DNA of 14,856 nucleotides from Lachnospiraceae bacterium (GTDB taxonomy: Bacteria; Bacillota_A; Clostridia; Lachnospirales; Lachnospiraceae), in NCBI GenBank assembly GCA_009774655.1, contig VSOD01000055.1, positions 1 to 14,856 of the forward strand, in the 5' to 3' direction. Shown piece after piece: positions 7,220-13,829 of the stretch. A program made the translations under genes and the position numbers. A model generated the notes under the pieces. It was not told the DNA's origin. It was given only the letters and a program-made list of their open reading frames with translations, and did not search any database. Position 1 is the stretch's first letter. Every line of letters starts with the position of its first letter.

Positions 7220-8935
7220 ATGAGTGAGAATGAGAAGAATATGACGGAACAGACAACAGAGAGAGAAGCGAAGGAAGTGGTTTCCCGGAATTTTATCGAA
7301 CAGATCATAGACAAGGATCTGGCGGAAGGGACTTACGATACCGTGCATACCAGATTTCCGCCGGAGCCCAACGGGTATCTCCATATCGGGCATGCCAAGA
7401 GCATCCTGCTGAATGCAGGGCTGGCGAAGCAGTACGGCGGTCAGTTCAATCTCCGTTTTGACGATACGAATCCGACGAAGGAGAAGAGTGAGTTTGTGGA
7501 GTCCATCAAGGCAGATGTGCGATGGCTGGGAGCGGATTTTGAGGACAGACTTTTCTTTGCCTCCGATTATTTTGAACAGATGTATGAGGGCGCGGTCAAA
7601 CTGATCAGGAAAGGCAAGGCATACGTTTCGGATCTGACTGCAGAGCAGATGAGAGAGTACCGCGGCACATTGACCGAACCGGGCAAAAACGATCCCAACA
7701 GAGAGCGGAGTGTCGAGGAGAACCTGCGGCTGTTTGAGGAGATGAAGGAAGGCAGATATGCCGACGGCGAGAAGACGCTGCGGGCCAAAATCGACATGGC
7801 ATCGCCCAATATCAACATGCGTGACCCGATCCTGTACCGTGTGGCGCATCTTTCCCATCAGAACACGGGTGACAAATGGTGTATCTATCCGATGTACGAC
7901 TACGCACATCCGATCGAGGATGCCATCGAAGGGATCACCCACTCCATCTGTACGCTGGAGTTTGAAGATCACAGGCCGTTGTACAACTGGGTGGTGGAAG
8001 AGCTGGAATATCCCCATCCGCCGAAGCAGATCGAGTTTGCCAAAATGTATTTGACCAATGTGGTCACTGGTAAGAGATATATCAAGAAGCTGGTGGAGGA
8101 TGGCATCGTGGACGGCTGGGACGATCCCCGGATGGTGTCCATCGCGGCGCTCAGGCGCAGGGGCTTTACACCGGAGTCACTGAAACTGTTTGTGGATCTG
8201 TGCGGTGTATCCAAGGCGAATTCCTCAGCGGAATATTCCATGCTGGAATATTGCATCAGGGAGGATCTGAAGATGAAGCGGCCCCGGGTGATGGCGACTC
8301 TGGATCCGGTGAAGCTGGTGATCGATAATTATCCGGAGGGACAGAGAGAAGTTCTGGAGATCGTCAACAATCCGGAGAATGAAGCGCTCGGCAAAAGAGA
8401 AGTTCCCTTTTCCGGAGAATTATACATTGACAGAGAGGACTTTATGGAAGAACCGCCGAAGAAGTATTTCAGGCTCTTCCCGGGCAATGAAGTGCGGCTG
8501 ATGGGGGCTTACTTTGTGAAATGTGTCGGTTATGAGAAGGACGACGAAGGCAGGGTGACGGTAGTACACTGTACTTACGACCCGGCTTCCAAGGGCGGCA
8601 ACAGTCCTGACGGCCGTAAGGTGAAGGGTACGATCCACTGGGTATCCGCACCGGATGCAATCCGGGCGGAGGTGAGACTCTATGAGAATATCATCGACGA
8701 GGAGAAGGGTGTCTATAATGAGGACGGCAGCCTGAACCTGAATCCGAATTCGCTGACCGTCTTGAAGGAATGCTATATCGAGCCTTCTGTCAAAGGGGCG
8801 CAGGCATATGACAGCTTCCAGTTTGTCCGACAGGGATTTTTCTGTGTGGACTGTAAGGATTCCGCTCCGGAGTCACTTGTGTTCAACAGGATTGTGTCGT
8901 TGAAAAGCTCCTATGTGCTGCCGAAGAAAGCATGA
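7220..8935 (+). CDS. glnS: Glutaminyl-tRNA synthetase
   Basis: Class Ic aminoacyl-tRNA synthetase that charges tRNA-Gln with glutamine directly in the cytoplasm. The 571-residue length is close to the 554 of E. coli GlnRS, with about 15 extra residues at the N-terminus. RFPPEPNGYLHIGHAKSI carries the HIGH motif at residues 55-58. DDTNPTKE, GWDDPRM, ALRRRGFTPES and the C-terminal anticodon-binding barrels (KGTIHWVSAPDA, FVRQGFFCVD) match the family. The KMSKS-equivalent, VMSKR in E. coli, reads VVTGKR here (Thr283-Gly284-Lys285-Arg286); the key Lys is kept. The start is ATG 7220 behind AGGGA. It forms a single-gene unit with its own promoter. Many Firmicutes instead make Gln-tRNA by GatCAB, so the presence of GlnRS is a lineage trait. 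Confidence 0.97.
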   Translation: MSENEKNMTEQTTEREAKEVVSRNFIEQIIDKDLAEGTYDTVHTRFPPEPNGYLHIGHAKSILLNAGLAKQYGGQFNLRFDDTNPTKEKSEFVESIKADVRWLGADFEDRLFFASDYFEQMYEGAVKLIRKGKAYVSDLTAEQMREYRGTLTEPGKNDPNRERSVEENLRLFEEMKEGRYADGEKTLRAKIDMASPNINMRDPILYRVAHLSHQNTGDKWCIYPMYDYAHPIEDAIEGITHSICTLEFEDHRPLYNWVVEELEYPHPPKQIEFAKMYLTNVVTGKRYIKKLVEDGIVDGWDDPRMVSIAALRRRGFTPESLKLFVDLCGVSKANSSAEYSMLEYCIREDLKMKRPRVMATLDPVKLVIDNYPEGQREVLEIVNNPENEALGKREVPFSGELYIDREDFMEEPPKKYFRLFPGNEVRLMGAYFVKCVGYEKDDEGRVTVVHCTYDPASKGGNSPDGRKVKGTIHWVSAPDAIRAEVRLYENIIDEEKGVYNEDGSLNLNPNSLTVLKECYIEPSVKGAQAYDSFQFVRQGFFCVDCKDSAPESLVFNRIVSLKSSYVLPKKA

Positions 8936-8941
8936 GGGAAG

Positions 8942-8974
8942 TCCTGCCTGAGCCGTCAGGGGGAAAGGGCAGGA
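8942..8974 (+). other. Hairpin after glnS without T run
   Basis: TCCTGCC (8942-8948) pairs with GGCAGGA (8968-8974). An alternative small stem CCTGA-GCCG-TCAGG lies inside. No uridine tract follows, so this is not a standard intrinsic terminator, although it is the first pairing downstream of glnS (7 bp after its stop) and might protect the 3' end. Confidence 0.35.
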
Positions 8975-9021
8975 GCGGTAAAAGGTGCAGAAATGCAGGG
9001 ATAGTTATATAAGCATATAGA

Positions 9022-9124
9022 TATAGTAAACGACATAACAAATTTCTGTTCCCGGCTCTTGCAGAAGCCATATACGGTAGCTTCTGCAAGGCCGAAAACG
9101 AAATTTCTAATGTCGTTAACTATA
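9022..9124. repeat. 103-bp long imperfect palindrome
   Basis: The left outer arm 9022-9050 begins TATAGTAAACGAC. The right arm, read on the opposite strand from 9124, begins TATAGTTAACGAC. The outer arms differ at 3 positions plus one indel over 29 bases. Inside, CTTGCAGAAGC (9058-9068) pairs perfectly with GCTTCTGCAAG (9080-9090) around an 11-base loop, and CGGC/GCCG extends this stem past one bulged T. The whole segment can fold as one long hairpin between glnS and the DUF2225 gene. It looks like a small MITE-like or repetitive palindromic element. A related half-copy lies at 13649-13679. Confidence 0.8.
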
Positions 9125-9166
9125 AGTTACAGTCAGGAGTTATAAATCAGATCAGGAGGATGTATT

Positions 9167-10030
9167 ATGGCAGGAATATTGGCAGGATTGGCGCGTTTTG
9201 GTTTGGGAAAGCTGGAGAACATGGAGGTGTACGAGGCGCCGAAGAAAACGGAGGCCGGGGAAGCAGTTGCCAAGCCGAAGACACAGACATTGCAGGAGCA
9301 GGATTTTCTTTTTGACAAGTCATGTACCTGCCCGATCTGTGACAAGGAATTCAAGGCGCGGACGGTCAAGGTGGGCAAGGCGAAGCTGTCGGGAAGCGAT
9401 CTGGACTTACGGCCCCGCTATGAGCAGATCGACATGTTAAAGTATGACGTTATCATGTGTCCTTTCTGCGGTTATGCGGCGCTGAGCAGATTCTTCAAGT
9501 TCGTTACCGCACCGCAGGCCAGGAATATCAAGAAGATGATCTCCGAGACTTTCCAGCCGCAGAAGGAGACGAAGGAAGTCTATACATACGATGAGGCGCT
9601 GGAGCGCTATAAGCTGACGCTTGCTAATGCCATCGTCAAGCAGGCCAAGTCCAGCGAGAGAGCATATATCTGCCTGAAAACGGCATGGCTTCTGCGCGGC
9701 AAGGCGGAGCGTCTCGATAAGAATCTGCCGGATTATGAGGAGCAGAAGAAACAGTGTGCGGAGGAGGAGAATGAATTCCTGCACAATGCTCTGGACGGTT
9801 TTATCGCGGCCAGACAGTCGGAGAACTTCCCGATGTGCGGTATGGATGAGCCTACGGTGGACTATCTGATCGCCGTGACAGCGATGCGGTTTGAACAGTA
9901 TGAGGTAGCCGGTAAGATGATCGCCGGCATCATGCAGTCTGCGACCAATCCGCGGATGAAGGATAAGACGAGGGATCTTAAAGAAATGCTGATGGCGAAG
10001 GTGAAGGAGAAGAACGCCGGCGGGAAATAA
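9167..10030 (+). CDS. DUF2225 family zinc-ribbon protein
   Basis: A 287-residue cytoplasmic protein with the paired Cys motifs of the DUF2225 family: C53-x-C55-x2-C58 in CTCPICDKEFKARTVK and C98-x2-C101 in CPFCGYAALSRFF. Together these probably bind one zinc. The rest is helical and TPR-like (for example KLTLANAIVKQAKSSERAYI), as in other family members. The function of the family is unknown. The start is ATG 9167 behind a textbook AGGAGG (9155-9160). The upstream 26-bp motif (9099-9124) is shared with the DUF6062 gene and may be its promoter or operator. The MocR gene follows 57 bp downstream on the same strand. Confidence 0.9.
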   Translation: MAGILAGLARFGLGKLENMEVYEAPKKTEAGEAVAKPKTQTLQEQDFLFDKSCTCPICDKEFKARTVKVGKAKLSGSDLDLRPRYEQIDMLKYDVIMCPFCGYAALSRFFKFVTAPQARNIKKMISETFQPQKETKEVYTYDEALERYKLTLANAIVKQAKSSERAYICLKTAWLLRGKAERLDKNLPDYEEQKKQCAEEENEFLHNALDGFIAARQSENFPMCGMDEPTVDYLIAVTAMRFEQYEVAGKMIAGIMQSATNPRMKDKTRDLKEMLMAKVKEKNAGGK

Positions 10031-10087
10031 GAAGCAGGCGCCGCCGCAGATGCTCCCAGGCGGGGTATGACAGGGAAGGGTATTGCC

Positions 10088-11497
10088 ATGAAAGAACTGC
10101 CGATCCACATGGAACTCCGGCCGGAGAGCGGCGAGACATTATATGAACAGATTTACGGTTTTATCCGCAATGAGATCAGGACGGGGAGTCTGCTGCAGGG
10201 TGAGAAGCTGCCTTCTGCGCGGTTTCTGGCCGAGTATCTGCAGGTTTCCCGGACTACGGTGGATATGGCTTACGGACAGCTCGTATCGGAGGGCTATCTG
10301 GAAGCGAGACCCAGGCAGGGGTATTTTGTCAGTGCGGTCGAGGGGCTGTGCGTCATAGAGCAGCCTGCGCCGGGCAGGAAGCAGGAGCCCGGTGTGGAGA
10401 GAGGGCAGGCGCAGAGGCGGTATGATTTTTCGCCAAATGCGATCGACATGCACTTTTTTCCCTATGCCACCTGGAAGAAGATCACGAAGAATATTCTGGT
10501 GGATGCCAACAGCGATATGTTCTCGCTGGGCGAGCAGCAGGGGGATGCGAAGCTGAGGACGACCATCTGCCGGTATCTCCACGGCTCACGCGGCGTGAAT
10601 TGTGAACCGGAACAGATCATTATAGGAGCAGGGAACGATTACCTGCTTCTTTTGCTTGAAAAGATTCTGGGGCGGCATGTGCATGTGGCGATGGAGAATC
10701 CGACCTACGTCAGGGCTTATCAGATCTTCCAGTCCTGTGCCTACCCGGTGTCCCTGATTCCCATGGACGAGAACGGGATCAGAGTGGACTGTCTCAGGCA
10801 GACGGAGGCGCAGGTGGCCTATGTGATGCCATCTCATCAGTATCCGACGGGGATCTCCATGCCCATCGGCAGAAGGATGGAGCTGTTGAAGTGGGCGGCG
10901 GAGGAAGAGGGGCGTTATCTGATAGAAGACGACTACGACAGTGAATTCCGCTATAAGGGCAAGCCGCTTCCGTCCCTGCAGGCGTCGGACAGCAACGGGA
11001 ACGTGGTCTATATCGGCACATTCTCCAAAGCAATCGCGCCGGCCATCCGTATCAGTTATATGGTGCTGCCTTATCCGCTGCTTGCGCGCTACCGGCAGCA
11101 ATGCGGTTTCTATTCTTCCACCGTATCGCGGATCGACCAGACCATACTCAATGAATTTATCGAAGACGGTTATTTTGAACGGTATCTGAATAAGATGAGA
11201 AAGCAGTACCGCATGAAACACGATCTGCTGCTTGGGGAGCTGCGGCCCTTCCACAGGGCTTTCAAGATATCCGGCAGTAATGCCGGGCTGCATCTGATCC
11301 TCACGGACAGGAGAGGACGCAGCGAAGAAGAGCTGGCCGGACAGGCGGAAGCGGCCGGCGTCAAAGTCTACCAGATGCGGCATTTCAGAATGGAAGAGAC
11401 CGACAGGGAGCCCGCTATGCTGATCCTCGGATACGGCGCATTGTCGCAGGAGAAGATCAAAGAAGGCGTGGCCCTGCTGAAAAAGGTATGGCTGTAG
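10088..11497 (+). CDS. MocR-type GntR/aminotransferase transcription regulator
   Basis: A fusion of an N-terminal GntR winged helix (about residues 15-80; GEKLPSARFLAEYLQVSRTT is the helix-turn-helix) and a fold-type I aminotransferase-like domain that binds pyridoxal phosphate. The cofactor lysine is residue 314 in YIGTFSKAIAP, and LIEDDYDSEFRYKG supplies the Asp/Tyr of the cofactor site. The 469 residues match the MocR/PdxR subfamily. An upstream in-frame ATG at 10067 adds 7 residues, but GGGAAGGG (10073-10080) is placed for ATG 10088. Such regulators control vitamin B6, GABA or taurine genes, often adjacent ones. No such target gene is adjacent here, so the regulon is unknown. It converges with the TetR gene after a 28-bp gap. 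Confidence 0.93.
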   Translation: MKELPIHMELRPESGETLYEQIYGFIRNEIRTGSLLQGEKLPSARFLAEYLQVSRTTVDMAYGQLVSEGYLEARPRQGYFVSAVEGLCVIEQPAPGRKQEPGVERGQAQRRYDFSPNAIDMHFFPYATWKKITKNILVDANSDMFSLGEQQGDAKLRTTICRYLHGSRGVNCEPEQIIIGAGNDYLLLLLEKILGRHVHVAMENPTYVRAYQIFQSCAYPVSLIPMDENGIRVDCLRQTEAQVAYVMPSHQYPTGISMPIGRRMELLKWAAEEEGRYLIEDDYDSEFRYKGKPLPSLQASDSNGNVVYIGTFSKAIAPAIRISYMVLPYPLLARYRQQCGFYSSTVSRIDQTILNEFIEDGYFERYLNKMRKQYRMKHDLLLGELRPFHRAFKISGSNAGLHLILTDRRGRSEEELAGQAEAAGVKVYQMRHFRMEETDREPAMLILGYGALSQEKIKEGVALLKKVWL

Positions 11498-11525
11498 CCG
11501 TCTGCCCCCGCCGATTGGTCATTTC

Positions 11526-12131
11526 CTACTTCCTGTATACGATCTTCTTCATCATGTTCAGGTAGGATACGATCTCTTCATAGAGCATTTCCGGCTGAAA
11601 AGAGGCGTCGCGGAAACGGGCGTGCATCAGCCCGCTGATCGTATAATCCAGCATGGTGTCCAGCTTCTCGTAGGACACGTCTTCGGGAAAAAGGTTACGG
11701 TTGGCCTGGTTTTTCAGGACAGCGTACACGTCGGAAAGGACACTGCGCTGCCGTTCGGTGGCCATCAGCGCTTCGCTGACATTCTCCACCGCACAGCTGT
11801 CCAGAAAACGCTGCATATAAGGATAGTTCCGCAGCACCTGCATCTTCGCGAACTCGATCTGCTTGCGGATCTCAAAATAGTCATTGGCCGAGGACAGTAC
11901 GCCGGTAGTCAGTTCCAGCTTCATAAAGCGAGTGCTGTAGTCGTACAGGAAGGTATAAAGGCCCAGCTTGCTGCCGAAATAGTGGAAGAGGAGTCCTTTG
12001 CTGATACCGGCCTCCGCCACGATATCGTCTGTGCTGGCATGTTTGTAGCCGTTTGCGGAAAATATTTTCAGGGAAGCATTGATCATGCGGTCCTGTTTTT
12101 CTTTCTTCAAGTCAAAAAATTTCTCGTTCAT
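11526..12131 (-). CDS. TetR/AcrR family transcription regulator
   Basis: A 201-residue protein with an N-terminal TetR helix-turn-helix (about residues 12-58, including STDDIVAEAGISKGLLFHYF) and a helical ligand-binding domain of ordinary length with no recognisable signature. The start codon (complement of 12129-12131) follows GGGGAAC at good spacing. ATGAACGA occurs twice in the leader, so an upstream ATG exists, but the placement of the ribosome binding site supports 12131. It has a clear own promoter (12192-12220) and is divergent from the Asp-rich membrane protein gene, so that gene or its own gene may be a target. The effector is unknown. Confidence 0.92.
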   Translation of the reverse strand: MNEKFFDLKKEKQDRMINASLKIFSANGYKHASTDDIVAEAGISKGLLFHYFGSKLGLYTFLYDYSTRFMKLELTTGVLSSANDYFEIRKQIEFAKMQVLRNYPYMQRFLDSCAVENVSEALMATERQRSVLSDVYAVLKNQANRNLFPEDVSYEKLDTMLDYTISGLMHARFRDASFQPEMLYEEIVSYLNMMKKIVYRK

Positions 12132-12191
12132 TTGTTCCCCATTCGTTCATTTGCTCTGTTTCCCCGGAAATTGACTTCTCCGGTCGAATTT

Positions 12192-12220
12192 AATATAGCA
12201 TAAAAAGACAATAGATTCAA
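12192..12220 (-). promoter_or_regulatory. Promoter of TetR gene
   Basis: Read on the minus strand: -35 TTGAAT (12215-12220), a 17-base spacer, then -10 TATATT (12192-12197) preceded by TGC, an extended -10. This is the best sigma-A type promoter in the window. The predicted leader is about 55 nt. CCGGA (12164-12168) and TCCGG (12179-12183) form an inverted repeat around the expected transcript start and could serve as an operator. Confidence 0.75.
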
Positions 12221-12253
12221 TGTCCGCAGAAAAACTAGTTTCCGGAAAATTTT

Positions 12254-12275
12254 CAGACACAAGATGTTGTGTCTG
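12254..12275. promoter_or_regulatory. Operator-like palindrome
   Basis: CAGACACAA and TTGTGTCTG form a perfect 9-bp inverted repeat around GATG, extendable by T-G, T-A and T-A pairs. It lies in the 239-bp divergent region between the TetR gene and the Asp-rich membrane protein gene. There is no T run on either strand, so an operator or RNA hairpin is more likely than a terminator. Confidence 0.5.
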
Positions 12276-12310
12276 GAATTTATTAGAAAAATTTAATACA
12301 TAATTCTCTT

Positions 12311-12340
12311 TTCATTTTGGCAAAATAGTATTAATATAAT
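12311..12340 (+). promoter_or_regulatory. Promoter of Asp-rich membrane protein gene
   Basis: TATAAT at 12335-12340 is 31 bp before the start codon, with a weak -35 (TTCATT, 12311-12316, 18-base spacing). Between them ATTTTG-G-CAAAAT (12314-12326) is a perfect 6-bp inverted repeat in the -35 area that could bind a regulator. A second -10-like TATAAG lies at 12343-12348. Confidence 0.55.
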
Positions 12341-12370
12341 GGTATAAGAGACGGTGAAAGGAGAACCCTC

Positions 12371-12775
12371 ATGGCAAAAAAATTTGGTAGGTTTTTAATG
12401 GTAACAGCTGCTCTCGGAGCCGTTGCAGCAGGTGTTTACTATTGTTTACAGAATAAAGACGCTTCTGTAGATGATGATTTCGATGATGACGATGATTTCG
12501 ACGATTTTGATGACGACCTGGATGACGAGGATGCGGCTTCTGACGCAGACCGCAACTATGTTGATCTTGATCTGGAGAAAGCAGAGGAGTTTAAGGAAGG
12601 ATTGAATGCAGCGAAGGCCGAGGCGACGGATAAGATCGTGGGCGAAGCCAAAGAGGCCGCTGACAAGGTCGGAGAAGCTGCCGATAAAGCCAAAGAGACA
12701 GCCGGCAAAGCCGCAGTGAAAGTGGAAGAATTCTTTGACGATGACGACAGCGACGGATCCATGGATGCGATGTAA
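12371..12775 (+). CDS. Small membrane protein with Asp-rich and LEA-like segments
   Basis: A 134-residue protein with three parts. An N-terminal basic, hydrophobic anchor (about 8-24, TAALGAVAAGVYYCLQ) fits a YtxH-like membrane segment. A very acidic stretch follows (about 34-61), dominated by Asp with evenly spaced Phe. A charged Ala/Lys/Glu-rich amphipathic helix (about 67-122) then repeats E-A-A-D-K and K-E-T-A-G-K units, reminiscent of group 3 LEA 11-mers. It ends in another Asp cluster. A stress, cell-envelope or cation-binding role is possible, but none is shown. The ribosome binding site is AAAGGAG (12357-12363), 7 bases before ATG 12371. It is divergent from a TetR gene. Low-complexity composition makes homology hits unreliable. 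Confidence 0.85.
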   Translation: MAKKFGRFLMVTAALGAVAAGVYYCLQNKDASVDDDFDDDDDFDDFDDDLDDEDAASDADRNYVDLDLEKAEEFKEGLNAAKAEATDKIVGEAKEAADKVGEAADKAKETAGKAAVKVEEFFDDDDSDGSMDAM

Positions 12776-12795
12776 GGTTGCAGAAAGTCACGAAA

Positions 12796-12830
12796 TACAG
12801 CCAGGGCGCATAAAGCGTGCCCTGGCTGTA
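12796..12830. terminator. Bidirectional hairpin terminator between convergent genes
   Basis: TACAGCCAGGGC (12796-12807) pairs perfectly with GCCCTGGCTGTA (12819-12830) around an 11-base loop. It sits 20 bp after the + strand stop at 12775 and 16 bp after the - strand stop at 12847, where the two transcripts converge. Neither side has a long T run (TATTT on the minus strand), so the strength is uncertain, but stem and position are convincing. Confidence 0.75.
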
Positions 12831-12846
12831 ATGAGTAATACGGTAG

Positions 12847-13608
12847 TTATTTGTTCATTTTGTAGGGCGGGTCCGCAGGGTATCCGCCTTTTAATTTCTG
12901 CATACCGCGCTGGATGGCGTCTTTGGAATTCTTCCAGTCGGCGTCTTTGTTGCGGTAGTCGAATTTCTCCACCAGCCAGGACACATCCTCGGCCAGACGT
13001 GCCATGTTCTGTTCCATCAGCGGGAATACCATTTCGTAGAACCCGGCTTTCTCTTTGTCATTCAGGCGGCTGTCCGCGCCTTCGCACAGATCGCCGAAGT
13101 GATGCAGGCAGAAGCCCTTGCTGTTCGCTACCTTGTCCCGGAATTCCGGATCTTTCTTATACATGACAAAGAATGTGTCCAGATAGCGCTCGTATGTATC
13201 GGCATAACGGTTGCAGATATAGCAGGAGCGTTCTTTCTCAGCCACCCAGATGCCGATAGGATTCTGGCGCTCGGTGTGCCTGCGGAACTTGTCTTTCAGG
13301 GAGGTTTTGCCGGGCGTGAAGTTCTTAAACTGCTGCTGCAGCTCTCTGTTTACCTGCACATAATGGGTCTTCAGGATCCAGGCATTACCAAGCGTATTGC
13401 CGTAGTCGAACATTTTCTTGAAATGGAGCCTGCAGAAGCCGGCGTTGTCGGTCTGCTCGCGGATATCGCTCTCCATATAAGAAGAACCGGAACCGAGAAC
13501 AAAATCCAGCAGATCCTGTTCCACATTGCGTTCGATGAAGCAGAACGGGCATTCGTCGCCGGCGTTCATGGCGTCGTTCAAAGGGATGGTGTACAGTTTC
13601 TCTTTCAT
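12847..13608 (-). CDS. DUF6062 family Cys-rich protein
   Basis: A 253-residue soluble protein that I assign to DUF6062, whose function is unknown. It contains two copies of the same metal-site layout: C20-x2-C23 with C59-x2-H62 (ECPFCFIERN; FCRLHF) and C129-x2-C132 with C167-x2-H170 (SCYICNRY; FCLHHF). The spacing from the CxxC to the CxxH is 35 and 34 residues, so it is an internal duplication and probably binds two zinc ions. The start is ATG at the complement of 13606-13608 behind AAGAAGG at 9 bases. A TATAAT on the minus strand and the shared 26-bp motif (13649-13674) lie just upstream. It ends against the shared terminator at 12796-12830. Confidence 0.88.
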   Translation of the reverse strand: MKEKLYTIPLNDAMNAGDECPFCFIERNVEQDLLDFVLGSGSSYMESDIREQTDNAGFCRLHFKKMFDYGNTLGNAWILKTHYVQVNRELQQQFKNFTPGKTSLKDKFRRHTERQNPIGIWVAEKERSCYICNRYADTYERYLDTFFVMYKKDPEFRDKVANSKGFCLHHFGDLCEGADSRLNDKEKAGFYEMVFPLMEQNMARLAEDVSWLVEKFDYRNKDADWKNSKDAIQRGMQKLKGGYPADPPYKMNK

Positions 13609-13648
13609 AAAAAATACCTTCTTTCGCGGTGATGTTCAGGGTTTATTA

Positions 13649-13679
13649 TATAGTAAACGACGTTAGAAATTTCGTTTAC
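13649..13679 (-). promoter_or_regulatory. Second copy of palindrome-arm motif before DUF6062 gene
   Basis: On the minus strand bases 13674-13649 match the right arm of the 9022-9124 palindrome at 24 of 26 positions (C-for-T and T-for-A differences) and point toward the DUF6062 gene, ending 40 bp before its ATG. Here GTAAACGA (13653-13660) and TCGTTTAC (13672-13679) form a perfect 8-bp inverted repeat around 11 bases, with GAAATTTC nested inside. A minus-strand TATAAT overlaps its gene-proximal end, so the motif spans the promoter. Confidence 0.65.
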
Positions 13680-13712
13680 CATAATAATAGAGTAACATAT
13701 ATTTTGAGGGCG

Positions 13713-13721
13713 TGCTATAAT
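13713..13721 (+). promoter_or_regulatory. Extended -10 promoter for HAD hydrolase
   Basis: TGCTATAAT is an exact extended -10 motif. A partial -35, GTAACA (13692-13697), lies 18 bases from TATAAT. The leader would be about 100 nt and contains GGTCTTTG (13754-13761) pairing with CAAAGGCC (13771-13778), one G-U pair included. Confidence 0.7.
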
Positions 13722-13829
13722 AAAATGGAAAAGAGAGATAACAGTTCGGCCCAGGTCTTTGTATTTACTGCAAAGGCCGTGAGAACATGTAAATTGGGAC
13801 AAAGATAGAGGAAGGGAAGGTAAGAAGAC

